Positions 52,381-61,769 of a stretch of DNA of 64,000 nt are shown here, one piece after another. The translations under genes and the position numbers were made by a program. The number at the start of each line of letters is the position of its first letter. The stretch's first letter is position 1. Under the pieces are notes generated by a model that saw nothing but the letters and a program-made list of their open reading frames with translations, had not been told where the DNA came from and ran no database searches. Location of the stretch: NCBI RefSeq assembly GCF_004114935.1, contig NZ_CP022221.1, forward strand, positions 8,267,001 through 8,331,000, read 5' to 3'. The stretch comes from Bradyrhizobium zhanjiangense (GTDB lineage Bacteria > Pseudomonadota > Alphaproteobacteria > Rhizobiales > Xanthobacteraceae).

Positions 52381-53070
52381 ATGAACAGCCGGATTCGCAA
52401 TCCCTGGGTCGTTGTCGCGGCGTACAATGAAGCGCCGGTGGTCGGCAGCGTCGTGTCCGACATTCGCCGCGCGGGATACGCCGTCGTCGTAGTCGATGAC
52501 GGCTCCAGCGACCGCACCGGCGACCTCGCGTTGCTCGCAGGCGCGGTCGTCGTCCGGCATCCGATCAACCTCGGACAAGGCGCTGCGCTGCAGACCGGCA
52601 TCGACTACGCCCTCGAGCAGCGTGCGGATGCGCTCGTCACGTTCGACGCCGACGGCCAGCATTCAACCGCGGCCATCGCAGCGCTGCTCGCGGCGATCGA
52701 GCAGTCCGGCATCGATTTCGCGCTCGGCAGCCGCTTTCTCATCGGTGCGACCGCAAATCTGCCGATGTCGCGCCGCATCCTGCTCAGCGCCGCGCTCTGG
52801 TTCACGCGCGCGAGCACCGGACTGCCGGTCACCGATACCCACAATGGCCTTCGGGCGATGACAGCGCGCGGCGCCCGCGCGATCTCCCTGCGACAGAACC
52901 GAATGGCGCACGCGTCCGAGATCCTGCACCAGATCGCGCAGAGCCGCCTGCGCTTTGTCGAGGTGCCGGTGAACATCGAGTACAGCGCCTATTCGCTGGG
53001 CAAGGGTCAACGCATTACCGATGCGCTGGCCATCGTGATCGATCTGTTTGCGCGGAGGCTCTACCGATGA
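52381..53070 (+). CDS. Glycosyltransferase family 2 (dolichol-phosphate mannosyltransferase-like)
   Basis: 229 aa. The GT-A fold is plain: WVVVAAYNEAPVVGSVVSDI, VVVVDDGSSDRTGD, NLGQGAALQTGIDYALEQRA and the DxD motif in TFDADGQHS. TDTHNGLRAMTARGARAISL corresponds to the acceptor-side loop of Dpm1-like enzymes that attach a hexose to a polyprenyl phosphate. It lacks C-terminal transmembrane helices, so a membrane partner is expected; the overlapping DUF2304 gene is a fitting one. Confidence 0.9.
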   Translation: MNSRIRNPWVVVAAYNEAPVVGSVVSDIRRAGYAVVVVDDGSSDRTGDLALLAGAVVVRHPINLGQGAALQTGIDYALEQRADALVTFDADGQHSTAAIAALLAAIEQSGIDFALGSRFLIGATANLPMSRRILLSAALWFTRASTGLPVTDTHNGLRAMTARGARAISLRQNRMAHASEILHQIAQSRLRFVEVPVNIEYSAYSLGKGQRITDALAIVIDLFARRLYR

Positions 53071-53474
53071 TCGCGCAGCTGTTGCTAACGGCCCTTCTGG
53101 CCTTGGTTCTTATCTACGCCTGGTCGGTGCATCGAACGGTGCCGATCATCGGCCTGCTCGCGAGCAACGCTGCGCTCGCCGGCCTCTACTTCGTCTGGGT
53201 GCCGGAGCATGCCAACGCGCTTGCGGCCTTTGTGGGAATCGGCCGCGGCTCCGACCTCATCGTCTACACCTGGGTCGTGATCAGCCTGCTCATCATGCTC
53301 AACTTGCATCTAAAGCTGCGGCTCCAGCTCGACATGATCACGCGGCTTGCGCGCGCCGTGGCGATCAATCGCGCCAAGGACCGGCTTGAGACAGGCCCGC
53401 CGCGAAAACGTCGCCCGGCCATGTTGGGCAGAATGGCCGAGGCTTCCCCGATCGAATTGCAGGCGAAGAAGTAG
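53067..53474 (+). CDS. DUF2304 membrane protein
   Basis: 135 aa with three hydrophobic helices (LLLTALLALVLIYAWSVHRT, PIIGLLASNAALAGLYFVWV, DLIVYTWVVISLLIMLNLHL) and a basic cytosolic tail. DUF2304 proteins are often encoded beside a Dpm1-like GT2, as here with a 4-nt overlap; they are thought to be membrane anchors or helper subunits. Convergent with the GT39-type gene that ends 33 bp further on. Confidence 0.88.
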   Translation: MIAQLLLTALLALVLIYAWSVHRTVPIIGLLASNAALAGLYFVWVPEHANALAAFVGIGRGSDLIVYTWVVISLLIMLNLHLKLRLQLDMITRLARAVAINRAKDRLETGPPRKRRPAMLGRMAEASPIELQAKK

Positions 53475-53506
53475 ATGCCATTGCCAAGCCGCGCCGGAAC
53501 TTGGCG

Positions 53507-55204
53507 TCACTCACCGAGCCCGCGATGATTGGCGTAGATCCTGGCGAACGGGCGGCCAAATCGCGTGACCTCGTCAACCAGTACGGCCGTCGTGCCGTCG
53601 GCACAAGGCCAGCGCTCGGTGGCGATCAGGTAGTCGGCCTCTTCCACATGTGTTTCAGCAATCCAGTTGCGTCGGAACATCACGCCTGCGAGTTGCTCGC
53701 GCCAGGCCAGGCAGAGGAGCACGCGCGGTGGATCGCCCGCGAACCGGCCTTCGGCGTCAATTCGATCCTCGAGGCGGCGCAGCGCCTCGGGAGCCGCCAT
53801 GCTCCAATAGTCGAGGTCGAAACGGCCGTAAGCGCCGGCGATGCCGCCTGCCAGACTGTTCATCGCGATATATTCGAGCGGGTGCAGGATGACGAGCGTC
53901 ACCACGAGGGCGGCCGCGTGCGCGCCCCCGAGGGCCACGGGCACAATCGGAAGGCGTCGCAAGAAGGGCAAGAGGCTCGTGAGCCCGCGCGCGGCCACGA
54001 CGGCGAGCATTGGGATCACGAACAATACATGGCGGACACCGTCATAGAGCGTCGAGCCCTGCAGGATGAGCACCGCGATAGGCCCGAACGCCGCCACACT
54101 GACGACCAGCACCGCGCGCGATCCTGCGAGCTCGGCCGCGACTGGTCGCAGCCCCACGAAGCCGGACCGGCGCAGGGCGCCGAGGGTGGCGCGGGTCCAC
54201 GACGCTGCAGCACCGATCCAGACCGCCATGCCGAGCAACAGCAACGCCAAAAAGCCCTCAGGCAGACGCGCCAGGAGCTGTCCGGGGATGTACCAGGCGG
54301 GCACGTTATCGGTGAACGTGAGCCGGCCCCAATTCTGGAATTCAAACGAGGTGTCGAGCGTACCAAAGTGCCGATAGGCCTCGAGGAATTGTATGAGCGG
54401 ATTTCCAATCTGCAACCACGGCCAGAGCGCAATCGCCGTCAGCCAGGCGATGAGGATGACGAGCAACGTATGCAAGGCGATTTGGCGCAATTGGCCATAG
54501 CCCGCGCGGCCATGGCGCAGCAGCGCCTCGAGCGCGCACAGGCTCATGCCGCCGACGAGGTAGGCGTGCGTGATCACCCCGCCGGTGCGCGTCGCGATGG
54601 CGAGGCCAGTGGCAAGGCCCGTTGCGAGGGTCAGAGGCCAGCTCGGCACCTCCTGCCGCACCATCAGGACGATCGCGAGCGTCGACCAGCTCATGGCGAA
54701 CAGGAACGGCACGTCGATCGGGGCGAAGAACAGGTTGCCGTACAGGTAGCCGGTCAGCAGGCACAGGGTGAGCGCCATCAACCCAGCCCAGCGCCCGACG
54801 GTGAGCCATGCCATCGGCACGACAGCGGCGAGCCCAGCGAGGCCAAACAGGAAGGTCGTCGCGTGCCGGACCGTGATCGGGCTCGCGAGATCAAGCGACT
54901 GCACGGCCGCGACGAGCACCTGAAACCACGGTCCATACATCCACAGATACTCTTCGACCGTCTCGAACTGAGACCGGTCCGCAAAAGCGCTCGTGTACCA
55001 GCCAAGTGCCTTGGGACCGTACTCGTCGGTGTTGAATTCGTCGGTGGACAGCCCGTAATCCGCGGCGGTCACAAGCCCGATGACCAAGGCCACGCCCAGC
55101 ACAAGGAGCACAAGCAACGTCTCGGCATGGCGAGCAGCAATTGCGAGGCCGAGTTTCGGCCTCACAAACCCAGAGCCGTCGTCATCCACGCGTTCAAGCG
55201 CCAT
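53507..55204 (-). CDS. GT39/ArnT-like polytopic glycosyltransferase
   Basis: 565 aa. About 11-13 transmembrane helices and, after the first helix, the periplasmic DYGLSTDEFNTDEYGPKALG loop containing the paired acidic residues of the PMT/ArnT superfamily. PGQLLARLPEGFLALL and HRGLGE-like tail follow. Enzymes of this type transfer a sugar from a polyprenyl-phosphate donor in the periplasm. The donor would be the product of the neighbouring GT2. The ATG at 55204 is chosen over a longer frame starting at 55270. Divergent from galE across 232 bp. Confidence 0.87.
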   Translation of the reverse strand: MALERVDDDGSGFVRPKLGLAIAARHAETLLVLLVLGVALVIGLVTAADYGLSTDEFNTDEYGPKALGWYTSAFADRSQFETVEEYLWMYGPWFQVLVAAVQSLDLASPITVRHATTFLFGLAGLAAVVPMAWLTVGRWAGLMALTLCLLTGYLYGNLFFAPIDVPFLFAMSWSTLAIVLMVRQEVPSWPLTLATGLATGLAIATRTGGVITHAYLVGGMSLCALEALLRHGRAGYGQLRQIALHTLLVILIAWLTAIALWPWLQIGNPLIQFLEAYRHFGTLDTSFEFQNWGRLTFTDNVPAWYIPGQLLARLPEGFLALLLLGMAVWIGAAASWTRATLGALRRSGFVGLRPVAAELAGSRAVLVVSVAAFGPIAVLILQGSTLYDGVRHVLFVIPMLAVVAARGLTSLLPFLRRLPIVPVALGGAHAAALVVTLVILHPLEYIAMNSLAGGIAGAYGRFDLDYWSMAAPEALRRLEDRIDAEGRFAGDPPRVLLCLAWREQLAGVMFRRNWIAETHVEEADYLIATERWPCADGTTAVLVDEVTRFGRPFARIYANHRGLGE

Positions 55205-55436
55205 GCATTGCCTCGCGATCGAGCGGCTGCACGAGGAATTCGAGCGGCGGATCAAGATGCAGACGGCCATCGGCCGACACTGTCGCCCGCATCACATCAG
55301 GCGACATCCCGCTCACTCGCTTAATCGCGACCGAACCGCAGCGCACCTCAGGTGTTATCCTTCGCTGGGCTTTCATAACACGCCTTAGGGAACTTTGTTC
55401 CGAACCGTCAATCAGGTCGCCCAGGGTGGATTAGCG

Positions 55437-56480
55437 ATGGCGATCCTTATCACCGGAGGTGCCGGATACATTGGGAGCCATATGGCACACGAACTCGCTG
55501 ATCGTGGCGAACAAACCATCGTAATCGATGATTTCTCATCGGGCCTCAAATGGGCAATACCCTCCGGAGTTCCCGTTTTCCTTGGAGACATCGGCGATCA
55601 GCGGCGAGTTGCTCCGCTGATCGCGAAGTATGGAATTTCGGACATCATTCATTTTGCGGCGTCGGCAGTTGTTGCGGAGTCGGTTGCCGATCCGCTTCGA
55701 TACTATCGCAACAACACCGTAAATTCCCGAAACCTGATCGAGGTCGCAATCAGGAGTGGGGTACAGCGCTTCATCCTCTCGTCTACGGCTGCGGTGTACG
55801 GGAATCCGCCGGAAAATCCTGTCACTGAAGAAACCCCCGTTGCGCCCGTATCACCTTACGGCTCATCCAAATTGATGGCCGAAACAATGCTGCGTGATGC
55901 TGCGCGCGCTCATGGCCTACGCTACGTCATCTTGAGGTATTTCAACGTAGCAGGCGCCGATCCTGCTCTGCGCACTGGACAGACAACGCGGGGGGCAACG
56001 CATCTTATCAAGGTTGCAGCTGAAACCGCCGTGGGTCTGCGAGAGAAGATGCAGGTGTTCGGCACCGATTATCCCACGCCCGACCGCACCTGCATTCGCG
56101 ACTATATCCACGTGAGCGACCTCGTAAACGCCCATTGTCATGCGCTTTCATATCTGCGCGGTGGTGGAGAATCCCTGACGCTAAATTGCGGCTATGGCCG
56201 CGGTTTTTCGGTTTTGCAGGTGATCGACGCCATGCGGCACGAATCCGGAAACGACTTTCCCGTCGAACTTGCCGCCCGCCGGCCTGGCGATCCGGCAGAG
56301 ATCGTGGCCTCAGCGGAACGGATGCGCAGACTGCTTGGCTGGCGGCCTCAATGGGATGATCTTTCCCTGATCGTCCGTCACGCGCTCGCTTGGGAACGCA
56401 AACTATTGGCACAAGGTAACGCAAGGCTCCCTCCAGAGAATTTCAGCCAGTCCCGTTCCGTCCGATTGTCGGCGAGGTGA
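55437..56480 (+). CDS. galE: UDP-glucose 4-epimerase
   Basis: 347 aa SDR-extended enzyme. MAILITGGAGYIGSHMAHEL carries the NAD-binding GxxGxxG, VIDDFSSGLKWAI follows, and SSTAAVYGNP with YGSSKLMAE gives the catalytic S-Y-x3-K. FNVAGADP, DRTCIRDYIHVSDLVNAH and LNCGYGRGFSVLQVIDAM complete the family pattern. It interconverts UDP-glucose and UDP-galactose, supplying sugar nucleotides for the adjacent glycan genes. ATG at 55437; the upstream sequence in this frame is not conserved. Confidence 0.93.
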   Translation: MAILITGGAGYIGSHMAHELADRGEQTIVIDDFSSGLKWAIPSGVPVFLGDIGDQRRVAPLIAKYGISDIIHFAASAVVAESVADPLRYYRNNTVNSRNLIEVAIRSGVQRFILSSTAAVYGNPPENPVTEETPVAPVSPYGSSKLMAETMLRDAARAHGLRYVILRYFNVAGADPALRTGQTTRGATHLIKVAAETAVGLREKMQVFGTDYPTPDRTCIRDYIHVSDLVNAHCHALSYLRGGGESLTLNCGYGRGFSVLQVIDAMRHESGNDFPVELAARRPGDPAEIVASAERMRRLLGWRPQWDDLSLIVRHALAWERKLLAQGNARLPPENFSQSRSVRLSAR

Positions 56481-57121
56481 GATGTGGGACAAGCGACTGC
56501 GCGCGGAAGAACACTCATTCATCCAAGAACAGAACACGCGCCGGCGATGAGCCTGGTGATGGAAATCGTGCCATGGCGCGCACGTTTTCCGCCTGCCGGG
56601 TGCGGGACTAGCGACGAGATCGGCGAGAAGGTGGGCCATGCGCAGAGGAGTCCTTGTTTGTCTAGCTGGCGACAGCCGCGACTCAAGAACCCCCTTTACC
56701 GGCCGCCACAAGCCGGACTCGGCCTTCCCTACGAGCGCATATTCTGTAACCGCTCATTATGCGAATTGAGCCGACAAGTCGCAAAACTTCGCTGATGCAG
56801 TCGGCTGTGAGTCAGTCAGGGAGTCTAACGGGGGGCGGCATCGTAGAATGTCGCAGAACATCGCCGAATATCGTCAACGGCGCTCCCTAGCGAAGTGGCA
56901 GGGTCGAGCAAGATTAGGCACTTGGCTGCGCAAACATCGGTAAAGGTCGCTTAAACCGGCCATTGATCCGATACGGCTTTTTCCATATTGCGCAAACGCA
57001 TCGGCAGGATTTCGCCACGCGAGTGTCACATTTTTTCGGCCCCGCAAGGCAAGGTCACGCGGTACCCGCATTGAACCGCGTGAGCACGGGTTTTTACCCG
57101 CGACTCTGTCTCCCTACCTTG
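56481..57121. other. Gene-free stretch after galE
   Basis: About 640 bp in which no frame has convincing coding character. The part near 56830-56880 is repetitive, with GTCGCAGAACATCGCCGAA and GAATATCGTCAACGG-like pieces. I see no RNA gene or insertion-sequence terminus. Confidence 0.4.
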
Positions 57122-57766
57122 TCAGCGACAGCTATTGCCTACCGCCTCCATCTTTTGCCGCAGCTCAGCGAGCGCACGCGCATCGGGCTCCGTCCTCAGT
57201 TGTCTGTAGGTCGTTCCGTCGGCCGCCTTTCCGCTGACGCATGTACAGTAGCCCTGAACTTGTGCTTCTGTCGCAGTTTGACTGATCGAGCGTTGTTTTC
57301 GAACACAAGAAGATTGAACGCCCGCGACAAACGTTTTTCGGATCTCTCCACTGATTACGTCGTCGCTCGCGAAGAAAATCTCTCCATAGACAAAGAGAGC
57401 TAACCACACTCCCACGAGAAGCGCCGCGAATGTGGCCGCCCAAGCAACAGCACTGGCGCTCGACTTTGATTGTCGCCTGTTGAATAGATTTCGCACTAAG
57501 GCGATCAAGACAAAGATGAGCGGCGCTGCCAGAGTTTGACCGACTAGATAGCTGATCGTCCCAGCGCTGCGAGCGTGTGCATAGTTCGCAAGTTCAAAAC
57601 CTCGGCCGTTTGCAACCTGAATTACTAGGGTGAAGGCACCCACGAGAAGTCCGATACTGGCACTTTTCCAGAGGCTCCACTTTTGGCCGACGATTGCTTT
57701 GTCTGGTGTACGGAGCGGGTCAGTCAAAGGGGTCGGCTGAGCAGGCGCTTTTACCCCGGCGGTCAT
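57122..57766 (-). CDS. Membrane protein of unknown function
   Basis: 214 aa. Three hydrophobic segments (SIGLLVGAFTLVIQVANGRG, TISYLVGQTLAAPLIFVLIA, AVAWAATFAALLVGVWLALF) are followed by a C-terminal periplasmic or cytoplasmic region with four cysteines (SSCVRKQRSISQTAT, QGYCTCVSG, SC near the end). The cysteine pattern could be a disulfide-linked domain. No family recognised. Confidence 0.7.
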   Translation of the reverse strand: MTAGVKAPAQPTPLTDPLRTPDKAIVGQKWSLWKSASIGLLVGAFTLVIQVANGRGFELANYAHARSAGTISYLVGQTLAAPLIFVLIALVRNLFNRRQSKSSASAVAWAATFAALLVGVWLALFVYGEIFFASDDVISGEIRKTFVAGVQSSCVRKQRSISQTATEAQVQGYCTCVSGKAADGTTYRQLRTEPDARALAELRQKMEAVGNSCR

Positions 57767-57881
57767 TCGCGGTGGAGGCTGCCAGAATTCGTCGATTTCG
57801 CTAACTGACTTCCAGTCAGGGAGACCGGGACGCCAGATTAGGTCGCGCCCGGTCAGCGTGCCGACTCTGAGGATTCCTGAA

Positions 57882-58170
57882 CTAGGCAGTTATCGCGATA
57901 AACGCTGGCGGTTCATGAAGATTTCCTGCCCGCATTCGCCACGGCCTACCCTCGCCTTGAGGCGCTGACCGAGATCGAAGATGGCTGCCGGGTGTCCCCC
58001 AGACTAAATCAAGCAGTCCAGGCTGCGCTGGCTCCTCGCCCGTTGCGAACAGGGTGACGTCGTGTCCGAGCTCGATCAGTCCATCGACCAGCCAGGCGAC
58101 CACCCGCTCCGTGCCGCCGTAAAGCTTCGGGGACGCTCTCGGCCAACGGAGCAAGCTGGGCGATCCGCAT
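57882..58170 (-). pseudogene. GT4-type glycosyltransferase N-terminal remnant, frameshifted
   Basis: From an ATG at 58170 the frame gives MRIAQLAPLAESVP, then after loss of one or more bases PKLYGGTERVVAWLVDGLIE and LGHDVTLFATGEEP. This is the well-known start of a family of GT4 glycosyltransferases (MRIAQVAPL..PPKLYGGTERVVxxL). The rest of the enzyme is missing. A decayed glycan gene near the surface-glycan cluster. Confidence 0.6.
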
Positions 58171-58184
58171 CGGCTAGGCCCCGA

Positions 58185-58307
58185 TCACAACCGCAGGGCA
58201 ATCACGATGACCGCGGAAATAAGGTATGAAATCGCGAGCAGCGTCCAACCGGGCCTTGTGCTCTCGCGAACCACGCGCGCGACGAGCATCTTCATGCCCG
58301 TCAACAT
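58185..58307 (-). CDS. Possible small membrane peptide
   Basis: 40 aa: MLTGMKMLVARVVRESTRPG then WTLLAISYLISAVIVIALRL. One C-terminal transmembrane helix after a basic segment; GAGGACGA lies before the ATG. Small peptides of this type occur next to the following gene family in Bradyrhizobium to my impression, but the evidence is limited. Confidence 0.3.
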   Translation of the reverse strand: MLTGMKMLVARVVRESTRPGWTLLAISYLISAVIVIALRL

Positions 58308-58335
58308 TCGTCCTCGGGAAGCTGGTGCAGGTAGG

Positions 58336-58509
58336 CTATCCGAAGCTGGCGAGTTCTTCGGCATCGCTCTCTCGCTCTTCCCGTCTCCTTTGCAGATAGC
58401 GCTCAAGCAGGCAGCGGCGGCTGTCCTGAACGTCGACGTCAGGGTGCGCCGCCCGGTATACGGTCCAGGCCGTCTCTGCCGCCGTTCTCACCGTGACTTC
58501 GTCGACCAT
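58336..58509 (-). CDS. Small conserved hypothetical protein
   Basis: 57 aa: MVDEVTVRTAAETAWTVYRA then AHPDVDVQDSRRCLLERYLQ and ESDAEELASFG. Helical, acidic at the C-terminus. I recall this family as a small rhizobial protein of unknown function. The ATG at 58509 is preferred over one 14 codons upstream because the conserved part starts there. Confidence 0.6.
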   Translation of the reverse strand: MVDEVTVRTAAETAWTVYRAAHPDVDVQDSRRCLLERYLQRRREERESDAEELASFG

Positions 58510-58982
58510 CCTCCCGCTCCAAGCGATCGCACCCAGTCGCTGCCAACTCAACGCGATGGCGAGAGTTTCCGGTGTTTCCCGAAGCTTCGATACCTTTGGC
58601 GGAGAAGCGCTCGGTAGGTCTATCAGGTTGCTTTCGCCCGCGCGCGCTCGCGAGCGGCTCGGCGGCGTTAGGCTCGACCAAGCCGTGCTGAGTCCTGAAG
58701 GCGAGCCGCATCAAGAGGCTGGATCGTCCTGATGTCACGCGCCGAAGGCGCACGAACTGCGATCTGAAGTACAAAGGCCTGCGCTGGCGAACCGGGGCGT
58801 GCCTCCAATTGCTGACTCGCGTTGCCCCCCGCTTTGCCAATGAGTAAGCCGACCGGATATTCATGTCCCGGATAGAACCGCGACTGAACGGCTTAGTTGG
58901 GCGTCGCCCGCCCCCTGTGGAGGCTCCGCTTGTGCTGGTCTACCCCTACCGCGCAGCCTGACGCCAGCGCGGGGCGGCCGAT
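58510..58982. other. Gene-free stretch before the histidine kinase 3' end
   Basis: About 470 bp without a coding frame I would defend; overlapping short frames on both strands have no codon bias or motif. No obvious inverted repeat longer than 8 bp was noticed. Confidence 0.35.
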
Positions 58983-60677
58983 CTAGGTAGGGACATCCGC
59001 CGTCGCGTAGAACGGGCTCTCGTTTTCGCGATCCGTATCCGCCTTCTCGGACCGCCGGCATTGGCCAGCGTATTCAGTGGAACTGGTCTCGTCTCGCTCT
59101 AGAGGCAGGCTGAATTGAAAAACGGCACCCCGAGTTTCATTGGCGCCCGCCCATATGCGTCCCCCGTGCGCTTCCACGATTGAACGGCAAATTGATAATC
59201 CCATGCCCATGCCACTGGGCTTGGTCGTGTAGAATGGATCGAAGACGTGCTCAAGGCTCGCCGGATCCAGTCCCGGCCCCGAATCTCGCAAGCTGACGAG
59301 CACGCCATTCAGGGCATCTCTGTCGGTGCTGATCAGCAACTCACGCGGCTCCTCGCGGACGGCGCTCATCGCTTCGACGGCGTTGATGATCAAGTTGAGG
59401 ACCACTTGTTGCAGTTGGACCCGATCTACTCGAATGAGCGGCAAGCCCTCCGCGAGGTGCGTCCGCACCGAGACGCCGTTCTTCACCACTTCGCCATGGG
59501 TCAGAGCTATGACCTCAAGCACTGCCGCGTTGATCTCCATTTCCTCTCGCCGCGGAGGTGCCTTCTTGATAAGCCCTTGGATCCGACCGATGATCTCGCC
59601 GGCTCGCAGGCTATCAGTTATTATCCAACCAAGCGTCTGGCGAATCCGATTCAGTTCTGGCGGTTGAGCATCAAGCCAGTTCAACCCAGCCTCTGCGTTG
59701 GCGACAACCGCCCCGATCGGCTGCTTCATTTCGTGTGAAATCGAAGCCGTCAGTTGGCCCATTGTCGTGACGCGATTGACGTGCGCGAGCTCCATCAGCG
59801 CTTCGCGGTAGCGCCGCTCGTTTTCGCGGGCTTCCGCTTCCGCCCGCTTGCGCTCGGTCAGATCGAGCACGAACGCGACGCCTTGGTCTCGCTGTTCATC
59901 GAACGCCGCCGAGCCGATCAGCACGGGCACGCGGCTGCCGTCCTTGCGAAGGTACTCCTTCTCAAAGGGTTGCACCGCGCCAGTCCTCTTTAATTCTTCC
60001 TGGGCGCGTGCGGTGCGATCTCGCCATTCCAGCGGCGTGAGGTCCGTCCAGCGCACACGACCCGAGATAAGATCCTCGCGATCGTATCCCACCAGACGCA
60101 GGAACGTATCATTGGCCTCAAGGAGCCGACCATCGAGCTCCCAGATGTAGATTCCGATGATGTTGGCATCGACCAGACGCCGGATCTTCGTCTCACGTTC
60201 TTCGAGCTGTCTGTGCTGTGCCGCTAACCTTTGCAAATCAATCTGCACCGCGTCGCGCAACTGATGCAGGAGTCTGAGGTAGGGCTTGCTGTACTCGTTG
60301 CTTTTGTTGTCGAGAACGCAAATCGTTCCGAATACCTCGCCATCGGGCCAACTGATCGGTACCCCAAGGTAGGAAATCATCCCCAGCTTGATGTCAGGGT
60401 TTGATTTCCACGCTTCGTCGCGAAGGGCGTCTGGAACGAGCAGAGGTTGGCACGTCTTCATCACGGTTTCGCAATAAAGCCCCGTGTTAAGGGGTGCGAG
60501 TTCATTCGGTTCGTAGGGGTTCCCTTTGGACTCGCTGGATACGAAAACTTTGATGTTGGGCGGCTCTACTCGCATGATCAAAGCAGAAGGAACGTGCATG
60601 ATCTCGGCAAGCACATCCACGACCTCTTGCCATTTATGGATGATTTCAGAAGGTACTTGGATAGAGTTGTAGAGCAA
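58983..60677 (-). CDS. GAF-PAS sensor histidine kinase
   Basis: 564 aa soluble kinase. GAF domain about residues 15-150 (LGVPISWPDGEVFGTICVLD), PAS domain about 165-285 (IIGIYIWELDGRLLEANDTF), then HisKA with the phosphorylated histidine in SISHEMKQPIGA (H315). HATPase_c boxes: LNLIINAVEAM (N), DSGPGLDP (G1) and GMGMGLSICRSIVEAHGG (G2). The start is a TTG preceded by TGAGGT; an in-frame stop three codons earlier leaves no alternative. No response regulator is adjacent, so it is an orphan. Confidence 0.9.
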   Translation of the reverse strand: MLYNSIQVPSEIIHKWQEVVDVLAEIMHVPSALIMRVEPPNIKVFVSSESKGNPYEPNELAPLNTGLYCETVMKTCQPLLVPDALRDEAWKSNPDIKLGMISYLGVPISWPDGEVFGTICVLDNKSNEYSKPYLRLLHQLRDAVQIDLQRLAAQHRQLEERETKIRRLVDANIIGIYIWELDGRLLEANDTFLRLVGYDREDLISGRVRWTDLTPLEWRDRTARAQEELKRTGAVQPFEKEYLRKDGSRVPVLIGSAAFDEQRDQGVAFVLDLTERKRAEAEARENERRYREALMELAHVNRVTTMGQLTASISHEMKQPIGAVVANAEAGLNWLDAQPPELNRIRQTLGWIITDSLRAGEIIGRIQGLIKKAPPRREEMEINAAVLEVIALTHGEVVKNGVSVRTHLAEGLPLIRVDRVQLQQVVLNLIINAVEAMSAVREEPRELLISTDRDALNGVLVSLRDSGPGLDPASLEHVFDPFYTTKPSGMGMGLSICRSIVEAHGGRIWAGANETRGAVFQFSLPLERDETSSTEYAGQCRRSEKADTDRENESPFYATADVPT

Positions 60678-61260
60678 CGGTTGACCTCACCGAGTGGCCC
60701 GCCGCGGACAGCGGCCAGGATAGCCTTTCGCTTGCCATCGGCGCGCCCGGCGCCATTTCGGGCAAAAGTCTCGCTCGACATGCCCGCTGGACCTGGAAGC
60801 CACTATCGCTATCAGCGCCGAGCCGAAAAGGCGGGCCAAATTGCTGGACTCCGCCGTCAGGCAAGCCACTGAGAAGGACGCTGATCTTCGTCCGGCCCGG
60901 CCAAGGCGCGCTGAAAAGCAGCTTATCACAGCCTCGACCAGGATGTCCCGCAGAAAGGGCGGTGCGAGGCTGGGTTGAGCTTGAGGGCTTTGATCCCGAG
61001 CAGGTTCCAATGCTCAACGTCGAGACCCGTCTTGAGAAGCTCGGCAGACCGGGACGCCTGTTTATTCCGAGGTCATCGCGCGCGACGTTGAACCCAACCA
61101 CCACAGCCTGATTCTCCGAGCCGTCACCGAAAATGCGGTGACGCCCCTGACCCTTGTAGGCAACGTCTGCACTTGATGCTGTGGACGGCTCCTCCACAGG
61201 CACGAGAGTGCCAAGGAGTGGGCGCCGTTTGAGGCCCCCACGATTCGGAGGAGCAAGCTA
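60678..61260. other. Gene-poor stretch ending in the leader of an IS110 remnant
   Basis: No supportable gene in 60678-61170. The last 90 bp (from about 61170) resemble the 5' non-coding leader that precedes transposase genes of a rhizobial IS110 group, with CGATTCGGAGGAG just before the ATG as a strong Shine-Dalgarno. In such elements this 5' end may specify the bridge RNA. Confidence 0.35.
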
Positions 61261-61311
61261 TGCAGTCAATTTCGACAATTGGTCTGGATATCGCGAAGAA
61301 CCACATCGAGC
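61261..61311 (+). pseudogene. IS110-family transposase, first codons only
   Basis: MQSISTIGLDIAKNHIE is the canonical opening of a second IS110 subgroup, with the first catalytic aspartate in GLDIAK. Similarity ends after about 15 codons. It is a different element from the one at 39926-41092, whose start is unlike this. Remnant left by deletion. Confidence 0.55.
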
Positions 61312-61435
61312 CGACAGACTTGGGTGCTGAACTTATCACCGTCCAAAAGGACAGTTCTCAACACCGCGCCTCATTCGGCAAGTGGTCTCCGGCGGACGGA
61401 TACGGCGAGATCGAAGCGTTGTCCGTCCGTTGTCG

Positions 61436-61657
61436 TCATGCCCGCCGCAGCACTTCGGGGACGATCGGCAATTTGCGAAGCCGCTTGCCAGTCGCCGCGA
61501 AGATTGCGTTGGCGACGGCGGGAGCGATGCCGGAGGTGCCAGGCTCACCGATGCCGCCAGCCTCGTCGTTACTCTGGATGATGTGAATCTCGACGGCCGG
61601 TGCCTCGTCGATGCGCAGCATCTGGTAACTGTCGAAATTGCTCTGCTCTACCCGTCG
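61436..61657 (-). pseudogene. C-terminal remnant of a molybdopterin aldehyde/isoquinoline oxidoreductase
   Basis: [20 protein letters not shown], then [20 protein letters not shown] and [20 protein letters not shown]. This is the end of the large molybdopterin-binding subunit of xanthine-dehydrogenase-type enzymes (IorB/CoxL-like), where GGIGEPG includes the catalytic glutamate. The rest of the subunit is missing. An aldehyde-oxidoreductase gene has been lost, perhaps with the IS110 event next door. Confidence 0.7.
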
Positions 61658-61769
61658 AAACGCTTCGCAATCAGATAAGATTCCCGGATCGCCAGTGGTC
61701 GCCCGGTTGCCTAGCGAAGACGTGATGCACACCTAAGCTGCCACCAAGGACCGGCCGGGCTGACGAACC

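Noticed and set aside
53501..55324. 607-codon plus-strand frame antisense to the GT39 gene
   Set aside because: Rich in H, R, Q, E and without hydrophobic segments, as expected from the complement of a membrane protein gene.
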